DNA from: Stenotrophomonas sp. 704A1
Lineage (GTDB): Bacteria > Pseudomonadota > Gammaproteobacteria > Xanthomonadales > Xanthomonadaceae
Direction: 5' to 3'
Assembly (NCBI RefSeq): GCF_030549525.1
Contig: NZ_CP130831.1
Location: forward strand, 1,389,501 to 1,453,500
Length of the DNA: 64,000 nt
The translations under genes were made by a program, and so were the position numbers. Under the pieces are notes generated by a model. That model saw only the letters and a program-made list of their open reading frames with translations. It was not told the DNA's origin and did no database searches. This document shows, in pieces, positions 52,618-63,206 of this stretch. Every line of letters begins with the position of its first letter. Positions within the stretch are counted from its first letter, which is position 1.

Positions 52618-53873
52618 GCGCGCTCCTGGCTGCGCATCAGCAGTTCGCCGACGGCGTCGGCGGCACGGGCCGAGGCATTGCGGCGCAGGCGCTCATGCAG
52701 GCGCTCATAGGTGCCCTGCAGGTCGGCCACCCGCTGCGGATGATCGAACCACTGCTGGATCGCGGCGGCGAGCTTTTCCGGGCTGCAGTCGTGCTGCATC
52801 AGTTCCGGCGCCAGATCCTGGCCGGCAAGGATGTTGGGCAGGGCGAAGCGGTCGACCTTGATCAGCCCCAGCGCCTTGACCAGCCGGTAGGTCAGTTCGG
52901 CCACGCGGTATCCGACCACCATCGGCCGTTTCACCAGCATCGCCTCCAGGGTCGCGGTGCCGGAGGCCAGCACCACCACGTCGGCGGCGATCATCGCGGT
53001 GCGCGCCTGCCCATCGAGCACGTGCGAGTAGGCCACCGGCAGCGCCGACCGTGACAGCTGTTCCTCGATCAGGCGGCGGCAGGCCGCGTTGGCCGCGGGC
53101 ACCACCACGTGCAGGCCGGGAATGCGCTCGGACACCTGCCAGGCGGCCTCGAAGAACGCTTCGCCAAGCCGGGAGATCTCGCCCAGGCGGCTGCCCGGCA
53201 ACACCGCCAGCACCTTGGCCGAGGCCGGCAGGCCGAGGTCGATCCGGGCCGCTTCGCGGTCGACGTGCAGCGGGATCTCATCGGCCATCGGGTGGCCGAC
53301 GAAGCGTGCGTCGATGCCGTGCCGGGCGTAGATCGGCGGTTCCATCGGGAACAGGCACAGCACCAGGTCGGCACTGCTGCCGATCTTCTCCGCACGCTTC
53401 TCGCGCCACGCCCATACCGACGGGCTGACGTAGTGCACGGTGCGCACGCCGCGCTGCTTCAGCCAGCGCTCGATGCCCAGGTTGAAGTCCGGGGCATCGA
53501 TGCCGATGAACACGTCCGGCTGCCATTCCAGCGCGCGCTGGCGGAACGCCGAACGCAGCGTGAGCAGGCGCGGCAGGTGGCGCAAGACTTCGGTCAGGCC
53601 CATCACCGCCAGTTCGCTGGCATCGTGCCAGGTCTGGCAGCCGGCACTGCGCATCGCGTCGCCGCCGATGCCGGCGAACTCGGCATGCGGGAAGCGCGCC
53701 TTCAGTTCGCGCACCAGGCCTGCACCGAGCAGATCGCCGGAAGCCTCGCCGGCCACCAGCGCGATCCGCAGCGGGCGCTCGCTGAGCACGCGCTGCGCGG
53801 GGACGCTGCCGGCCATCGAGGCCAGCGCGATCACATCGGCGCCGGCCGACGCCTGGCCGGTCGTGCTGCTCAT
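52614..53873 (-). CDS. lpxB: Lipid-A-disaccharide synthase
   Basis: A 419-residue inner-face membrane-associated glycosyltransferase joining UDP-diacylglucosamine and lipid X into the lipid A disaccharide. GT-B signatures: [70 protein letters not shown]. It has about 35 extra N-terminal residues compared with E. coli LpxB (382); a later start at the [15 protein letters not shown] region is possible. ATG overlaps the lpxA stop (ATGA). Confidence 0.95.
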   Translation of the reverse strand: MSSTTGQASAGADVIALASMAGSVPAQRVLSERPLRIALVAGEASGDLLGAGLVRELKARFPHAEFAGIGGDAMRSAGCQTWHDASELAVMGLTEVLRHLPRLLTLRSAFRQRALEWQPDVFIGIDAPDFNLGIERWLKQRGVRTVHYVSPSVWAWREKRAEKIGSSADLVLCLFPMEPPIYARHGIDARFVGHPMADEIPLHVDREAARIDLGLPASAKVLAVLPGSRLGEISRLGEAFFEAAWQVSERIPGLHVVVPAANAACRRLIEEQLSRSALPVAYSHVLDGQARTAMIAADVVVLASGTATLEAMLVKRPMVVGYRVAELTYRLVKALGLIKVDRFALPNILAGQDLAPELMQHDCSPEKLAAAIQQWFDHPQRVADLQGTYERLHERLRRNASARAADAVGELLMRSQERA

Positions 53874-54661
53874 CGCAGCAGGTGCCTCTCGGTGTGCTCG
53901 ATGAAGTCGAGCATGGACTTCACGTCGTCGCTGGCGCGCGCCTGCTCGGCCAGCTGGGTCTTGGCCTCGGCCAGCGGCAGGCCGGCCACGTACAGCGTGC
54001 GGTAGGCGCGCTTGATGGCGGCGATGCGTTCGGCATCGAAGCCGCGGCGCTTCAGCCCTTCGCTGTTGATGCCGCGCGGGCGGCCCAGCGAATCGGTGCC
54101 GACCATGGTGAACGGTGGCACATCGCCATTGGTCAGCGCCCCCATGCCGAGGAACGCGTGCGCACCGATGCGGCAGAACTGGTGGGCACCGGCAAAGCCG
54201 CTGATGATCACGTAGTCGCCCACGGTCACATGCCCGGCCAGCGTGGTGTTGTTGGAGAACACGCAGAAGTTGCCGACGTGGCAGTCGTGCGCCACATGCG
54301 TGTAGGCCAGCATCCAGTTGTCATCGCCGATGGTGGTGATGCCGCCGCCACCGCCGGTGCCGCGGTTGAGGGTGACGAATTCGCGGAACACGTTGCGGTC
54401 GCCGATCACCAGTTCGGTGCGTTCGCCGGCGAACTTCTTGTCCTGCGGCTCGCCGCCCACCGCGACGTGGCCGATGAAGCGGTTGTCGCGGCCGATCCGG
54501 GTCGGGCCATGGATGCTGCAGTGTGAGCCGATCTCGGTGCCGGCGCCGATCTCGACGTCCGGCCCGATGATGGTGAACGCGCCCACGCGGACGTCGTCAG
54601 CCAGGCGGGCCGACGGATCGATCACGGCGGTGGGGTGGATCAATGCGGCGTTGTCGCTCAT
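53870..54661 (-). CDS. lpxA: UDP-N-acetylglucosamine acyltransferase
   Basis: A 263-residue left-handed beta-helix enzyme that starts lipid A synthesis by adding 3-hydroxyacyl chain from ACP. Hexapeptide repeats with I-x-P and V-G-A-F elements ([21 protein letters not shown]), the catalytic His in [10 protein letters not shown], then the C-terminal helices ([20 protein letters not shown]). Length agrees with E. coli (262). Confidence 0.96.
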   Translation of the reverse strand: MSDNAALIHPTAVIDPSARLADDVRVGAFTIIGPDVEIGAGTEIGSHCSIHGPTRIGRDNRFIGHVAVGGEPQDKKFAGERTELVIGDRNVFREFVTLNRGTGGGGGITTIGDDNWMLAYTHVAHDCHVGNFCVFSNNTTLAGHVTVGDYVIISGFAGAHQFCRIGAHAFLGMGALTNGDVPPFTMVGTDSLGRPRGINSEGLKRRGFDAERIAAIKRAYRTLYVAGLPLAEAKTQLAEQARASDDVKSMLDFIEHTERHLLR

Positions 54662-54680
54662 CTTGCTCCTCCGGCCAGGG

Positions 54681-55136
54681 TCATTCGCGGGTGCCGGCGC
54701 ACAGCACCTCGGCGCAGGCGACGACGTCGCCGTCGACCTTGGCCACGCAGTCGTACACGGCCATGTTGCGGATCACGCGCTTGATTTCCACGTGCATTTC
54801 CAGCACGTCGCCCGGCACCACCTGCCGGGTGAACCGGGCCTTGTCGACCTTGACCATGTAGAACAGCTTGGACTGGGCGTCGCGGCCCAGGGTCAGCTGG
54901 GTCAGCACGCCACCGGCCTGGGCCATCGCTTCGATGATCAGCACACCGGGCATGATCGGCTGGCCCGGGAAGTGGCCCTGGAAGAACGGTTCGTTGATGC
55001 TGACGTTCTTGGTCGCGACGATGGTGCGCTTTTCGTAGTCGATCGACACCACCTTGTCCACGAGCAGGAACGGGTAGCGGTGCGGAAGCAGCGTCTGGAT
55101 CTGCGCCATGTCCGGCAGGGTCTGGGGCTGGCTCAT
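54681..55136 (-). CDS. fabZ: (3R)-hydroxyacyl-ACP dehydratase
   Basis: A 151-residue hotdog-fold dehydratase for fatty-acid elongation. [14 protein letters not shown] carries the catalytic His, and [20 protein letters not shown] the Glu. It supplies 3-hydroxyacyl chains close to the lipid A genes it feeds. Start overlaps the lpxD stop by 4 bp (ATGA). Confidence 0.95.
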   Translation of the reverse strand: MSQPQTLPDMAQIQTLLPHRYPFLLVDKVVSIDYEKRTIVATKNVSINEPFFQGHFPGQPIMPGVLIIEAMAQAGGVLTQLTLGRDAQSKLFYMVKVDKARFTRQVVPGDVLEMHVEIKRVIRNMAVYDCVAKVDGDVVACAEVLCAGTRE

Positions 55137-56155
55137 TCTTTCTCCTTGCTCACAGACAGGATGCGACGGGCCAGTGCATCCAGCTGCTTGAAGCGCGCGG
55201 CATTCTTGCGCCACGTGCGGTTGTCGGTCAGTGGGGTGCCGGAGGAATATTCGCCCGGCTCGGTGATGGAGTTGCGGACCACCGACTTGCCGGTGATCAC
55301 GACCTTGTCGCAGATTTCGAGGTGGCCGACCACGCCGACCGCGCCGCCCAGCAGGCAGTAACGGCCGATCTTGGCACTGCCGGCAATGCCGGTGCAGCCG
55401 GCGATGGCCGAGTGGGCGCCGATCTGCACGTTGTGCGCGATCTGCACCAGGTTGTCCAGGCGGACGTCTTCGGCCAGCACGGTGTCTTCCAGCGCGCCGC
55501 GGTCGACGCAGGTGTTGGCGCCGATCTCGCAGTCGTCGCCGATGCGCACGCCCCCCAGCTGCGGCACCTTGATCCACTTGCCGGCGTCCATCGCCAGGCC
55601 GAAGCCATCGGCGCCGAGCACGGCACCGGGGTGGATGCGCACGCGCTTGCCCAGCTTGACGCGGGTGACCAGGGTGACGCGTGCGATCAGTTCGCAGCCG
55701 CTGTCGAGGGTGCAGTCCTCGCCGATGATGCTGCCGGCGCCGATGATGCAGTTCTCGCCGACCACGCTGCGCGCACCGATGGTGACGAACGGGCCGATGT
55801 GGGCGCTGGCGGCGACCTGGGCCTGCGGGTCGATCACCGCGCTGGGGTGGATGCCCGGCGGGCGGGTCGGGGCGATGTCGAACAGCGCGCCGATCTTGGC
55901 GAAGGTGGTGTAGGGGTCCTTGGCCACCAGCGCGGTGCCGGGAGCTGCGTCGGCATCCTCGGCGCGCAGCACCACGATGCCGGCGTGGCTGTCGGCCAGC
56001 TGGGCGCGGTAGCGCGGATTGGCAAGGAAGGTCAGCTGGCCGGCACCGGCATGGGCGAGGGTGGCCACGCCATGGATGGCCGTGGTCGGATCGCCATGGA
56101 CCTGCAGGCCGAACTGGTCGGCGAGTTGCTGGGCGGTGTAGGTAGGAGTATTCAC
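55133..56155 (-). CDS. lpxD: UDP-3-O-acylglucosamine N-acyltransferase
   Basis: A 340-residue enzyme adding the N-linked acyl chain to UDP-3-O-acylglucosamine. N-terminal UDP-binding domain ([14 protein letters not shown]), hexapeptide left-handed helix ([21 protein letters not shown]), catalytic His in [21 protein letters not shown]-terminal helix ([11 protein letters not shown]). First gene of the lpxD-fabZ-lpxA-lpxB-rnhB block; the bamA transcript is likely terminated 280 bp upstream, so a separate promoter lies in the gap. Confidence 0.95.
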   Translation of the reverse strand: MNTPTYTAQQLADQFGLQVHGDPTTAIHGVATLAHAGAGQLTFLANPRYRAQLADSHAGIVVLRAEDADAAPGTALVAKDPYTTFAKIGALFDIAPTRPPGIHPSAVIDPQAQVAASAHIGPFVTIGARSVVGENCIIGAGSIIGEDCTLDSGCELIARVTLVTRVKLGKRVRIHPGAVLGADGFGLAMDAGKWIKVPQLGGVRIGDDCEIGANTCVDRGALEDTVLAEDVRLDNLVQIAHNVQIGAHSAIAGCTGIAGSAKIGRYCLLGGAVGVVGHLEICDKVVITGKSVVRNSITEPGEYSSGTPLTDNRTWRKNAARFKQLDALARRILSVSKEKE

Positions 56156-56227
56156 GGCGGGAGTTTAACGTGTGACGCCATTCCGGTCATGCGGGAGCAG
56201 AAGCAGGCGCCTGGCTGATACGTGGGG

Positions 56228-56331
56228 GAGGCGGCGGGTGGCCCTGGTCAGGACACGCAAAAGCCCCTCCATGGTGCTCGATGGCGCCATCCCTGGCGCC
56301 AACGGTCCTGCCCAGGGCCACCCGCCGCCTC
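56228..56331. repeat. 27-bp inverted repeat flanking a 50-bp spacer
   Basis: Left arm at 56228-56254 (GAGGCGGCGGGTGGCC...) and right arm at 56305-56331 (…GGCCACCCGCCGCCTC) match at 26 of 27 positions. The spacer contains two TGGCGCCA palindromes. Confidence 0.75.
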
Positions 56332-56370
56332 TCGACACGTCCCTGCAGGCGGCCAGCATTCGAAGCCTCT

Positions 56371-56393
56371 GTAGAGTCGAGCCATGCTCGGCT
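56371..56393 (+). repeat. SMAG repeat
   Basis: GTAG head with AGTCGAGC-CAT-GCTCGGCT (7 of 8 arm matches). Confidence 0.75.
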
Positions 56394-56426
56394 CACCGCG
56401 TGTGAACGCGGCAACGAAAACGAAAA

Positions 56427-56445
56427 CGCCGGGCAGAGCCCGGCG
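56427..56445 (-). terminator. Rho-independent terminator of bamA
   Basis: CGCCGGGC-TCT-GCCCGGCG followed on the minus strand by TTTTCGTTTTCG. It separates bamA from lpxD transcription. Confidence 0.85.
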
Positions 56446-56555
56446 CTTCGCAACCCGTCTGGTGGAGAGCCCCCCTTCTGTCAAGGGGGGCGCGCCGACG
56501 GCGCGGGGGATAGGTGGAATGCGTGTGCAGTTCTGGCGAACCGCGACGCGGTTCG

Positions 56556-58919
56556 TCAGAACTGCCCGCCGAAGGTGAACTGCAGGCGTTCGATCTCGTC
56601 GCCGTCCTTCTTCTTCAGCGGGAACGCATAGCTGATCGAGATCGGGCCGACCGGGGCGCGCCACAGCAGGGCCACACCGGTGGACACGCGCAGCTCGTTG
56701 GCCTTGAAGTTGTCGGTACCGTTGTAGACGTTGCCGAAATCGACGAAGGCCGACACGCGCGCCGACGGGCTGTCGAACAGGCGCGGGAAATAGGCTTCGA
56801 CCGAACCGACGGTCTTCAGCGAACCACCCAGCGGCTGGCCGTCGGGGTAACCGGTGGTGACTTCACGCGGGCCGAGGGTGTTGTCCTCGAAGCCGCGCAC
56901 CGAGTTGGTGCCGCCGGCGTAGAAGTTCTCGTAGAACGGCAGGCCCGAGGCGGTGACCGAACGCAGGTTGCCGTCCTTGTCCGGCACCATCGCGGTCTTG
57001 TCGTTGCCGTAGCTGTCGCCGTAGCCGATTTCCGCACGGGTGTTGATCACCAGCGAGGGAATGATCGGCCAGTACTTGGAGATCTGGTAGTTCAGCTTGT
57101 AGTACTCGACGGTCGAACCCGGCAGGGTGGTCTCCAGGCCCACACGCTGGTAGGTACCGCGGGTCGGCATGAAGTAGTCGTTGCGCGAGTCACGGGCCCA
57201 GCCCAGTTCGGTACGCCAGGAGTGGAACGTGCGGCGGCCGATCACGTTGATGTAATCGATGATCGACTGCGGCGTCGCACCCGGGTAGGTGGTGATCTGG
57301 TTGCTGTCGATGCCGAACATCAGCGAGACGGTATCGGTCTCGGTCAGCGGCACGCCGAACACCACCTGCGCCGAACCATTGGTGCTGTTGTACTGCGCGG
57401 TGTTGAAGTCGGAGTAGTCCAGTTCGCGCCAGGACAGGTTGTAGCCCAGCGAGACACCGTCGTCGGTGAAGTACGGGTTGGTGTAGCTGAAGCCGTAGCG
57501 CTGCAGGTAGCTGCTGCGCGAGGCTTCGACCGACACGCGGTTGCCGCCGCCGAGGAAGTTGTTCTGCGACAGCTGCACCGAGGTGGTCATGCCGTAGGAC
57601 TGCGAGTAGCCCAGGCCGAACACGAAGCTGCCGGAGGTGGTTTCCTTGACGTTGTAGACCACGTCGACCTGGTCGTTGCTGCCGCTGACCGCCGGGGTTT
57701 CCACGTCCACGGACTCGAAGTAGCCCAGGCGCTGCAGGCGGATCTTGGAACGGTCGATGGCGGCCTGCGAGTACCAGCTGTTCTCGAACTGGCGCATTTC
57801 GCGACGCATCACTTCGTCGGAGGTGCGGGTGTTGCCCTTGAAGATGATGCGGCGAACGCTGACGCGCGGGCCCGGCACGACCTGCATGTTGACCGCCACG
57901 GTCTGCTCGGCACGGTTGGTGGTCGGAATCGGGTTCACCTTGGCGAAGGCGTAGCCGATGTTGGACAGCGAATTGGTGATCGAGTCGGAGCTGAATTCCA
58001 GCAGCGCACGCGAGAACGTGTCGCCGGACTTCTGCACGACCATGCGCTCGACGTCTTCCTGCGGCAGGATCGTGTCGCCGCTGACCTTGATCTCGGAGAT
58101 CTTGTACTGGTCACCCTCGGTCACGCCGGCGGTGATGAACATGTCGCGCTTGTCGGGGCTGATCGACACCTGGGTGGAATCGATGCTGAAATCGACGTAG
58201 CCGCGGTCCAGGTACCAGGAATTGAGCTTTTCCAGGTCGCCGGACAGCTTTTCCTTCGAGTACTGGTCGTCACGGCGGTACCACGACGCCCAGTTGTGTT
58301 CCTTCGACTCCCAGATGTCCAGGATGTCCTGGCTGTCGAACTTCTCGGTGCCGACCAGGTTGACGTGGCGGATCTTGGCCGCCTTGCCTTCCTTGATCGC
58401 GATGGCGATGTCCACCCGGTTGCGGTCCAGCGGGCTGACCGTGGGGGTGATGTCGACGGTGTACTTGCCGCGGTCGTTGTACTGGCGGCGCAGTTCCTGG
58501 GTCACCCGGTCCAGGCTCAGGCGGTCGAAGGTGCCGCCCTCGGTCAGGCCGATGTCGGACAGGCCCTTCAGCAGCTGGTCGGACTTGATGTCCTTGTTGC
58601 CGGTGACGGTCAGCTTGTTGATCGCCGGGCGTTCCTTCACGGTCACCACCAGGATGCTGCCCTGGCGGTCGAGCTGGACGTCTTCGAAGAAGCCGGTCTT
58701 GTACAGGGCGCGGATGGTTTCGCCGACCTTGCTGTCGGTGACGGTCTCGCCACGCTCGACCGGCAGGTAGGTGAACACCGTACCCGAGCTGATGCGCTGC
58801 AGGCCGTCGACGCGGATGTCGCTGACAGTGAAGGGCTCGGCTGCCTGGGCCAGGGCGGGAGCGCCGGTGACGGCGGCGAGGGCGAGGGCCAGCAGGCGGC
58901 GATTGGGGAGTCGCGTCAT
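56556..58919 (-). CDS. bamA: Outer membrane protein assembly factor BamA
   Basis: A 787-residue outer-membrane insertase: signal peptide (LPNRRLLALALAAVTGAPALA), five POTRA domains (FTVSDIRVDGLQRISSGTV; INKLTVTGNKDIKSDQLLKG; ISEIKVSGDTILPQEDV; VSVRRIIFKGNTRTSDEV) and a 16-strand barrel ending in aromatic Phe (LQFTFGGQF). VRGF in the fourth loop is the conserved VRGF/Y motif. It inserts barrel proteins into the outer membrane with lipoproteins encoded elsewhere. Start at the ATG of MTRLPNRRL. Confidence 0.96.
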   Translation of the reverse strand: MTRLPNRRLLALALAAVTGAPALAQAAEPFTVSDIRVDGLQRISSGTVFTYLPVERGETVTDSKVGETIRALYKTGFFEDVQLDRQGSILVVTVKERPAINKLTVTGNKDIKSDQLLKGLSDIGLTEGGTFDRLSLDRVTQELRRQYNDRGKYTVDITPTVSPLDRNRVDIAIAIKEGKAAKIRHVNLVGTEKFDSQDILDIWESKEHNWASWYRRDDQYSKEKLSGDLEKLNSWYLDRGYVDFSIDSTQVSISPDKRDMFITAGVTEGDQYKISEIKVSGDTILPQEDVERMVVQKSGDTFSRALLEFSSDSITNSLSNIGYAFAKVNPIPTTNRAEQTVAVNMQVVPGPRVSVRRIIFKGNTRTSDEVMRREMRQFENSWYSQAAIDRSKIRLQRLGYFESVDVETPAVSGSNDQVDVVYNVKETTSGSFVFGLGYSQSYGMTTSVQLSQNNFLGGGNRVSVEASRSSYLQRYGFSYTNPYFTDDGVSLGYNLSWRELDYSDFNTAQYNSTNGSAQVVFGVPLTETDTVSLMFGIDSNQITTYPGATPQSIIDYINVIGRRTFHSWRTELGWARDSRNDYFMPTRGTYQRVGLETTLPGSTVEYYKLNYQISKYWPIIPSLVINTRAEIGYGDSYGNDKTAMVPDKDGNLRSVTASGLPFYENFYAGGTNSVRGFEDNTLGPREVTTGYPDGQPLGGSLKTVGSVEAYFPRLFDSPSARVSAFVDFGNVYNGTDNFKANELRVSTGVALLWRAPVGPISISYAFPLKKKDGDEIERLQFTFGGQF

Positions 58920-58993
58920 GTCACGTCCGGTAGGAAGGTCGATTTCATTGGTGCGGGATGCCGACGCTGTAGACGGCAACAACGTGGAAAAGT

Positions 58994-60352
58994 TCATCGC
59001 GGGACCAGGCCGAGGATGTCGTTGTAGAACGCCAACCCCATCAGCCCGGCCAGCAACGCCAGGCCGATGTATTGGCCGGCGGCGATGGCACGCTCGCTCA
59101 GCGGGCTGCCCTTGACCAACTCGATAAGGTAATACAGCAGGTGGCCGCCGTCCAAGATGGGGATCGGCAGCAGGTTGATGATGCACAGGCTCAGCGACAG
59201 CAGGGCGAGGAACTGGATGAACCAGTCGACGCCGCGCTTGGCCGAAATATTGGCGACCCGGGCAATGGTGACCGGGCCGGAAACGTTCTGCAGCGAGGCT
59301 TTGCCGGTGACGATGCGGCCCATCATGGCCAGCGAATCGGCGGCCATCCGGCCGGTTTCGCGCACCGCCACGGTCACCGCCTGCAGCGGGCCGTACTTGA
59401 GCAGGGTGTCATAGGCCGGGCTGTAGCGTTCGGCGAAGCCGGCGCCGATCTGCCAGGTGGGCTGGCCCTTGCCGTCCTTGCCCTGGCGCGGGGTGATCTC
59501 CAGCGCCAGGCGCTCGCCGCCGCGCAGCACCTCGACCATGGCCGGGCCGCCGCGACGACCGAGGCTGCTGACTTCGCTGATCGCCTGCTCGACGCTGTCG
59601 ATGCGCTGGCCGTCGATCGCCACGATCAGGTCGCCGCGCTGCAGGTGGCCCTCGGCCGCCGATCCCTTCACGATGGTGTCCACCAGCGGCGGCTGCAGCC
59701 AGGCCCGCCAGTACAGGCCGGCCAGGATCGGCACCCGCCGTTCATCGAATCCGCTCGGCAGCTGCGACAGCGGCAGGGTGCGCGAATGCACCTGGTCGGC
59801 CAGGTCGAGCACCTGCAGGGTCACATCGCGCCGGTCCATGGCCGCGGCGGTGAGGGCCATGCTGGCCTCGCCGAGGGTGATCACATCGCGGTCATCCACG
59901 CGCAGCAGGCGGTCGCCGCTGCCAAGGCCGGCGCTGGCCGCCATGCCGGTGGCGCGGCCGACGGTTGCCGAGTAGTCCTGCTTGCCGATCACGAACATCG
60001 CCCACAGCAGCAGGATGCACAGCAGCAGGTTGGCGACCGGGCCGGCGGCGACGATCGCGATGCGCTGCCACACGGTCTTGTGGTTGAAGGCCTGGCCACG
60101 CTCGTGCGGGTGGACCTCCACTTCGCGCTCGTCGAGGAATTTCACATAGCCGCCCAGGGGAATGGCGGCAATGGCGAACTCGGTGCCGTGGCGGTCGCGG
60201 CGCGACCACAGCGGGCGACCGAAGCCGACCGAGAAGCGCAGCACCTTGACCCCGCACATGCGGCCGACCCAGTAATGGCCGAACTCGTGGAAGGTGACCA
60301 GCAGCCCCAGGCTCACGATCATCCACCAGACCGATCCGATGAAGTCAGTCAT
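58994..60352 (-). CDS. rseP: Site-2 protease RseP
   Basis: A 452-residue inner-membrane zinc protease that cuts anti-sigma factor RseA in the envelope stress response. HEFGH active site in the first helix (LVTFHEFGHYWVGR), two PDZ domains (around AASAGLGSGDRLLRVDDRDV and GSAAEGHLQRGDLIVAIDGQ), and the third ligand Asp in LLPIPILDGGHLLYYLIE. Sits directly before bamA, as in most gammaproteobacteria. Confidence 0.95.
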   Translation of the reverse strand: MTDFIGSVWWMIVSLGLLVTFHEFGHYWVGRMCGVKVLRFSVGFGRPLWSRRDRHGTEFAIAAIPLGGYVKFLDEREVEVHPHERGQAFNHKTVWQRIAIVAAGPVANLLLCILLLWAMFVIGKQDYSATVGRATGMAASAGLGSGDRLLRVDDRDVITLGEASMALTAAAMDRRDVTLQVLDLADQVHSRTLPLSQLPSGFDERRVPILAGLYWRAWLQPPLVDTIVKGSAAEGHLQRGDLIVAIDGQRIDSVEQAISEVSSLGRRGGPAMVEVLRGGERLALEITPRQGKDGKGQPTWQIGAGFAERYSPAYDTLLKYGPLQAVTVAVRETGRMAADSLAMMGRIVTGKASLQNVSGPVTIARVANISAKRGVDWFIQFLALLSLSLCIINLLPIPILDGGHLLYYLIELVKGSPLSERAIAAGQYIGLALLAGLMGLAFYNDILGLVPR

Positions 60353-60407
60353 GCAGGCTCACAGTGGCGGACAGGGGCGGCGGCGTCATACGGGTCAGGG
60401 CGTGTGG

Positions 60408-61598
60408 TCAGGCGGCGTCGATGGCGTTCAGGGTCAGCTGGCGGGCGCGCTGGTCTGCGGACAACAGCCGCTCCAGTGTATCGGCTGGCTCGGTCGGCAG
60501 TGTTGAAAGAGCGTTAGCAACCAGCGCCGGGATGGTCAGGAAACCGATCCGGCCCTGAAGAAAGGCTGAAACGGCCTCTTCGTTGGCAGCGTTCAGCACC
60601 GCCGGTGCGGTGCCACCAGCGTGCATGGCCTGCCAGGCCAGGGCCAGGCAGGGGAAGGCATCGGTGTCCGGCGCCTCGAAATCGAGCCGGCCCTGGGCCA
60701 GCAGGTCCAGTCCGGCGACGCCCGATTCGATGCGCTGCGGCCAGCCCAGGCCCACCGCGAGGGTGGTGCGCATGTCCGGCAGGCCCATCTGGGCCAGGGT
60801 CGAGCCGTCGACGAATTCGACCAGCGAATGCACCAGGCTCTGCGGATGCACGAGCACCTCGATGCGCTCGCCGGGGACCCCGAACAGGTGGTGGGCCTCG
60901 ATCACTTCCAGGCCCTTGTTCATCAATGTCGCCGAATCGACCGAGATCTTCGGCCCCATCGACCACTTGGGATGGGCCACGGCCTGGGCCGGGGTGACCT
61001 GTTCCAGCTCGGCGCGGCTGCGGCCGCGGAACGGGCCGCCGGAGGCGGTCAGCAGGATGCGGCGGACGCCGGCGCCATCGAGGCTGGCATCACGCGAGCG
61101 CAGGCACTGGAAGATCGCGCTGTGCTCGCTGTCGATCGGAATGATCTCGGCGCCGGCGCGCTCGGCGGTGCGGGTCAGCAGCTCGCCGGCAAGGACCAGC
61201 GATTCCTTGTTGGCCAGCAGGATGCGCTTGCCGGCCGCAGCTGCGGCTAGCGTGGACGACAGGCCGGCCGCGCCGACGATCGCGGCCACCACCGTGTCGC
61301 AGGCGTCGCTGGCGGCCAGCTGGTCCAGCGCCGCGTGGCCGGCGTGGGCCTGCGTGGCCAGGCCGGCCGCGCGCAGGCCGTCGCGCAGCTCGGCGTACAG
61401 GTCTTCATCGGCGATCACCGCGTGCGCGGGCCGATGCTGGCGGCACAGCGCCAGCAGCGCCTGCACCTGGCGGCCGGCCGCGAGCACCGTGGCCTGGTAG
61501 CGCAGCGGGTGGCGGGCGATCACGTCAAGCGTGGAGGCACCAATCGAACCGGTAGCGCCGAACACGGCGACCCGGCGCAGGTCTGCAGCAGCATGCAT
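60408..61598 (-). CDS. dxr: 1-deoxy-D-xylulose 5-phosphate reductoisomerase
   Basis: A 396-residue NADPH enzyme making methylerythritol phosphate for isoprenoids. [14 protein letters not shown] (NADPH), [24 protein letters not shown] (metal ligands) and the substrate loop [24 protein letters not shown] split across conserved blocks. Length matches E. coli Dxr (398). Two bases after cdsA. Confidence 0.96.
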   Translation of the reverse strand: MHAAADLRRVAVFGATGSIGASTLDVIARHPLRYQATVLAAGRQVQALLALCRQHRPAHAVIADEDLYAELRDGLRAAGLATQAHAGHAALDQLAASDACDTVVAAIVGAAGLSSTLAAAAAGKRILLANKESLVLAGELLTRTAERAGAEIIPIDSEHSAIFQCLRSRDASLDGAGVRRILLTASGGPFRGRSRAELEQVTPAQAVAHPKWSMGPKISVDSATLMNKGLEVIEAHHLFGVPGERIEVLVHPQSLVHSLVEFVDGSTLAQMGLPDMRTTLAVGLGWPQRIESGVAGLDLLAQGRLDFEAPDTDAFPCLALAWQAMHAGGTAPAVLNAANEEAVSAFLQGRIGFLTIPALVANALSTLPTEPADTLERLLSADQRARQLTLNAIDAA

Positions 61599-61600
61599 GG

Positions 61601-62437
61601 TCAGAACCCGAAGATTTCCTTGCCCAGTGCGAACACCGGGATGGCCGCCAGCACGCCGTCGACGCGGTCGAGCACGCCGCCGTGGCCGGGGATCAGATTG
61701 CCCGAATCCTTGGCGCCGGCATGGCGCTTGATCAGGCTTTCAAACAGGTCGCCCAGCACCGAAGCGAACACCGCCGCCACCGAGGTGACGAGCAGGCCGG
61801 GCAGGTGGCCGGCATCGATGCCGGCCAGCCAGCCCAGGCCCACGGCCACGGCCACGCCGGCGATCAGGCCGCCGACCAGGCCTTCCCAGGTCTTGTTGGG
61901 GCTGATGCGCGGTGCCAGCTTGTGCCTGCCGAACCGGCGGCCGGCGAAATAGGCGCCCGAATCGGCGGCCCAGACCAGCGCCAGCGCGGCCAGCAGCCAC
62001 AGGTGGCCCTGGTGGCCTGGCGGATCACCGCCGGCATGGATCAGCACCAGCGCGGCCCATGCGGGCACGATCGCCAGGGTGCCGGCGAGCAGCTTGAGGA
62101 TGCGTGCCGGGCTGCCCGGCTGTGCGCCGAAATTGAAGAAGCGCAGCCAGACCAGCGCGCCCAGCCACCAGGCCACGCCGACCAGGGTCGCGATCTGGAA
62201 CAGCACCAGGGTGCCGGCGTCGGCCCATACCAGCAGCACCATCAGCACCAGGTTCAGCACCAGCAGCACGGTGCGCGCCAGGGTGTCTTCGACGTCGGCC
62301 AGCTTCAGCCATTCCCACAGGCCGATGAGCAGCACGGCGGCGGCCGCTGCGGCCAGCCATTGCGTGGGCAGCAGCAGGATCGCGGCGATGGCGACCGGCG
62401 CCATGATCAGCGCGGCGAGGACTCGGGTCTTGGTCAT
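61601..62437 (-). CDS. cdsA: Phosphatidate cytidylyltransferase
   Basis: A 278-residue inner-membrane enzyme making CDP-diacylglycerol. Eight helices, with the signature S-x-P-(N)K-T-x-E-G ([14 protein letters not shown]) and [19 protein letters not shown] at the active site. Overlaps uppS stop by 4 bp (ATGA). Confidence 0.95.
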   Translation of the reverse strand: MTKTRVLAALIMAPVAIAAILLLPTQWLAAAAAAVLLIGLWEWLKLADVEDTLARTVLLVLNLVLMVLLVWADAGTLVLFQIATLVGVAWWLGALVWLRFFNFGAQPGSPARILKLLAGTLAIVPAWAALVLIHAGGDPPGHQGHLWLLAALALVWAADSGAYFAGRRFGRHKLAPRISPNKTWEGLVGGLIAGVAVAVGLGWLAGIDAGHLPGLLVTSVAAVFASVLGDLFESLIKRHAGAKDSGNLIPGHGGVLDRVDGVLAAIPVFALGKEIFGF

Positions 62438-63201
62438 GGGCTGGAGGTCTCGGTGGCCAGGGCGGCGATCTGGGCGCTGGTCAGGCCGAAGCGGCGCTCA
62501 CGGCTGGCATAGGCATCCAGCGCCAGCTGCAGCTGCGCAGCATCGAAGTCCGGCCACAGCGTTTCGGTGAACCACAGCTCGGTATAGGCCAGTTGCCACA
62601 GCAGGAAGTTGCTGATGCGGGTATCGCCGCCGGTGCGGATGAACAGGTCCGGCGGCGGCAGGTCGGCCAGGGCCACCTGTCGTCCCAGCAGCGATTCGTC
62701 GATCTGCTCGGGCAGCAGGCGGCCGGCGGCCACTTCGGCGGCCAGCGCACGCGCGGCGCGCGCGATGTCCTGGCGGCCACCGTAACTGGCGGCGATCGAC
62801 AGCGTCAGGGTGGTGTTGTCGGCGGTGCGCTGCTCGGCCAGCTGCATGCGGCTGACCAGCGAGGCACCAAAGCGTTCGCGCTCGCCGATGAAACGCACGC
62901 GCACGCCACGTCGATGCAGCTCGTCCACCTCGCGGTCGAGCGCACCGAGGAACAGCTTCATCAGGGCATCGACTTCTTCCTGCGGGCGGCCCCAGTTCTC
63001 GCTGGAGAACGCGAACAGGGTCAGCGCCGGAATGCCCAGTTCCAGGCAGCGCTCGATGGTGCGGTTGACCGCACGCGCGCCGGCGCGATGGCCGATCACG
63101 CGCGGGCGACGGCGCTGCTGCGCCCACCGGCCGTTGCCATCCATGATGATCGCAACGTGGTGGGGCAGGGCGGCCGGCAGGGGAGGCGGGACTGAAGGCA
63201 T
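62434..63201 (-). CDS. uppS: Undecaprenyl diphosphate synthase
   Basis: A 255-residue cis-prenyltransferase making the lipid carrier for peptidoglycan. The catalytic Asp is in AIIMDGNGRWAQQR; substrate motif LTLFAFSSENWGRPQEEV; RTGGDTRISNFLLWQLAYTE. First Met at MPSVPPPLPAAL. Close to frr, 5 bp away. Confidence 0.96.
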   Translation of the reverse strand: MPSVPPPLPAALPHHVAIIMDGNGRWAQQRRRPRVIGHRAGARAVNRTIERCLELGIPALTLFAFSSENWGRPQEEVDALMKLFLGALDREVDELHRRGVRVRFIGERERFGASLVSRMQLAEQRTADNTTLTLSIAASYGGRQDIARAARALAAEVAAGRLLPEQIDESLLGRQVALADLPPPDLFIRTGGDTRISNFLLWQLAYTELWFTETLWPDFDAAQLQLALDAYASRERRFGLTSAQIAALATETSSP

Positions 63202-63206
63202 CGACT

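Larger units (their letters stand above)
56156..56555. other. bamA-lpxD intergenic region with repeats
   Basis: 400 bp without a gene. It holds a long inverted repeat (56228-56331), a SMAG repeat (56371-56393), a terminator for bamA (56427-56445) and a CCCCCTT/AAGGGGG dyad (56471-56489). In E. coli the chaperone gene skp lies between bamA and lpxD; none is found here. Confidence 0.75.

Noticed and set aside
56514..59027. Plus-strand frame of over 800 codons opposite bamA
   Set aside because: Shadow of bamA; no start signals and no domain.
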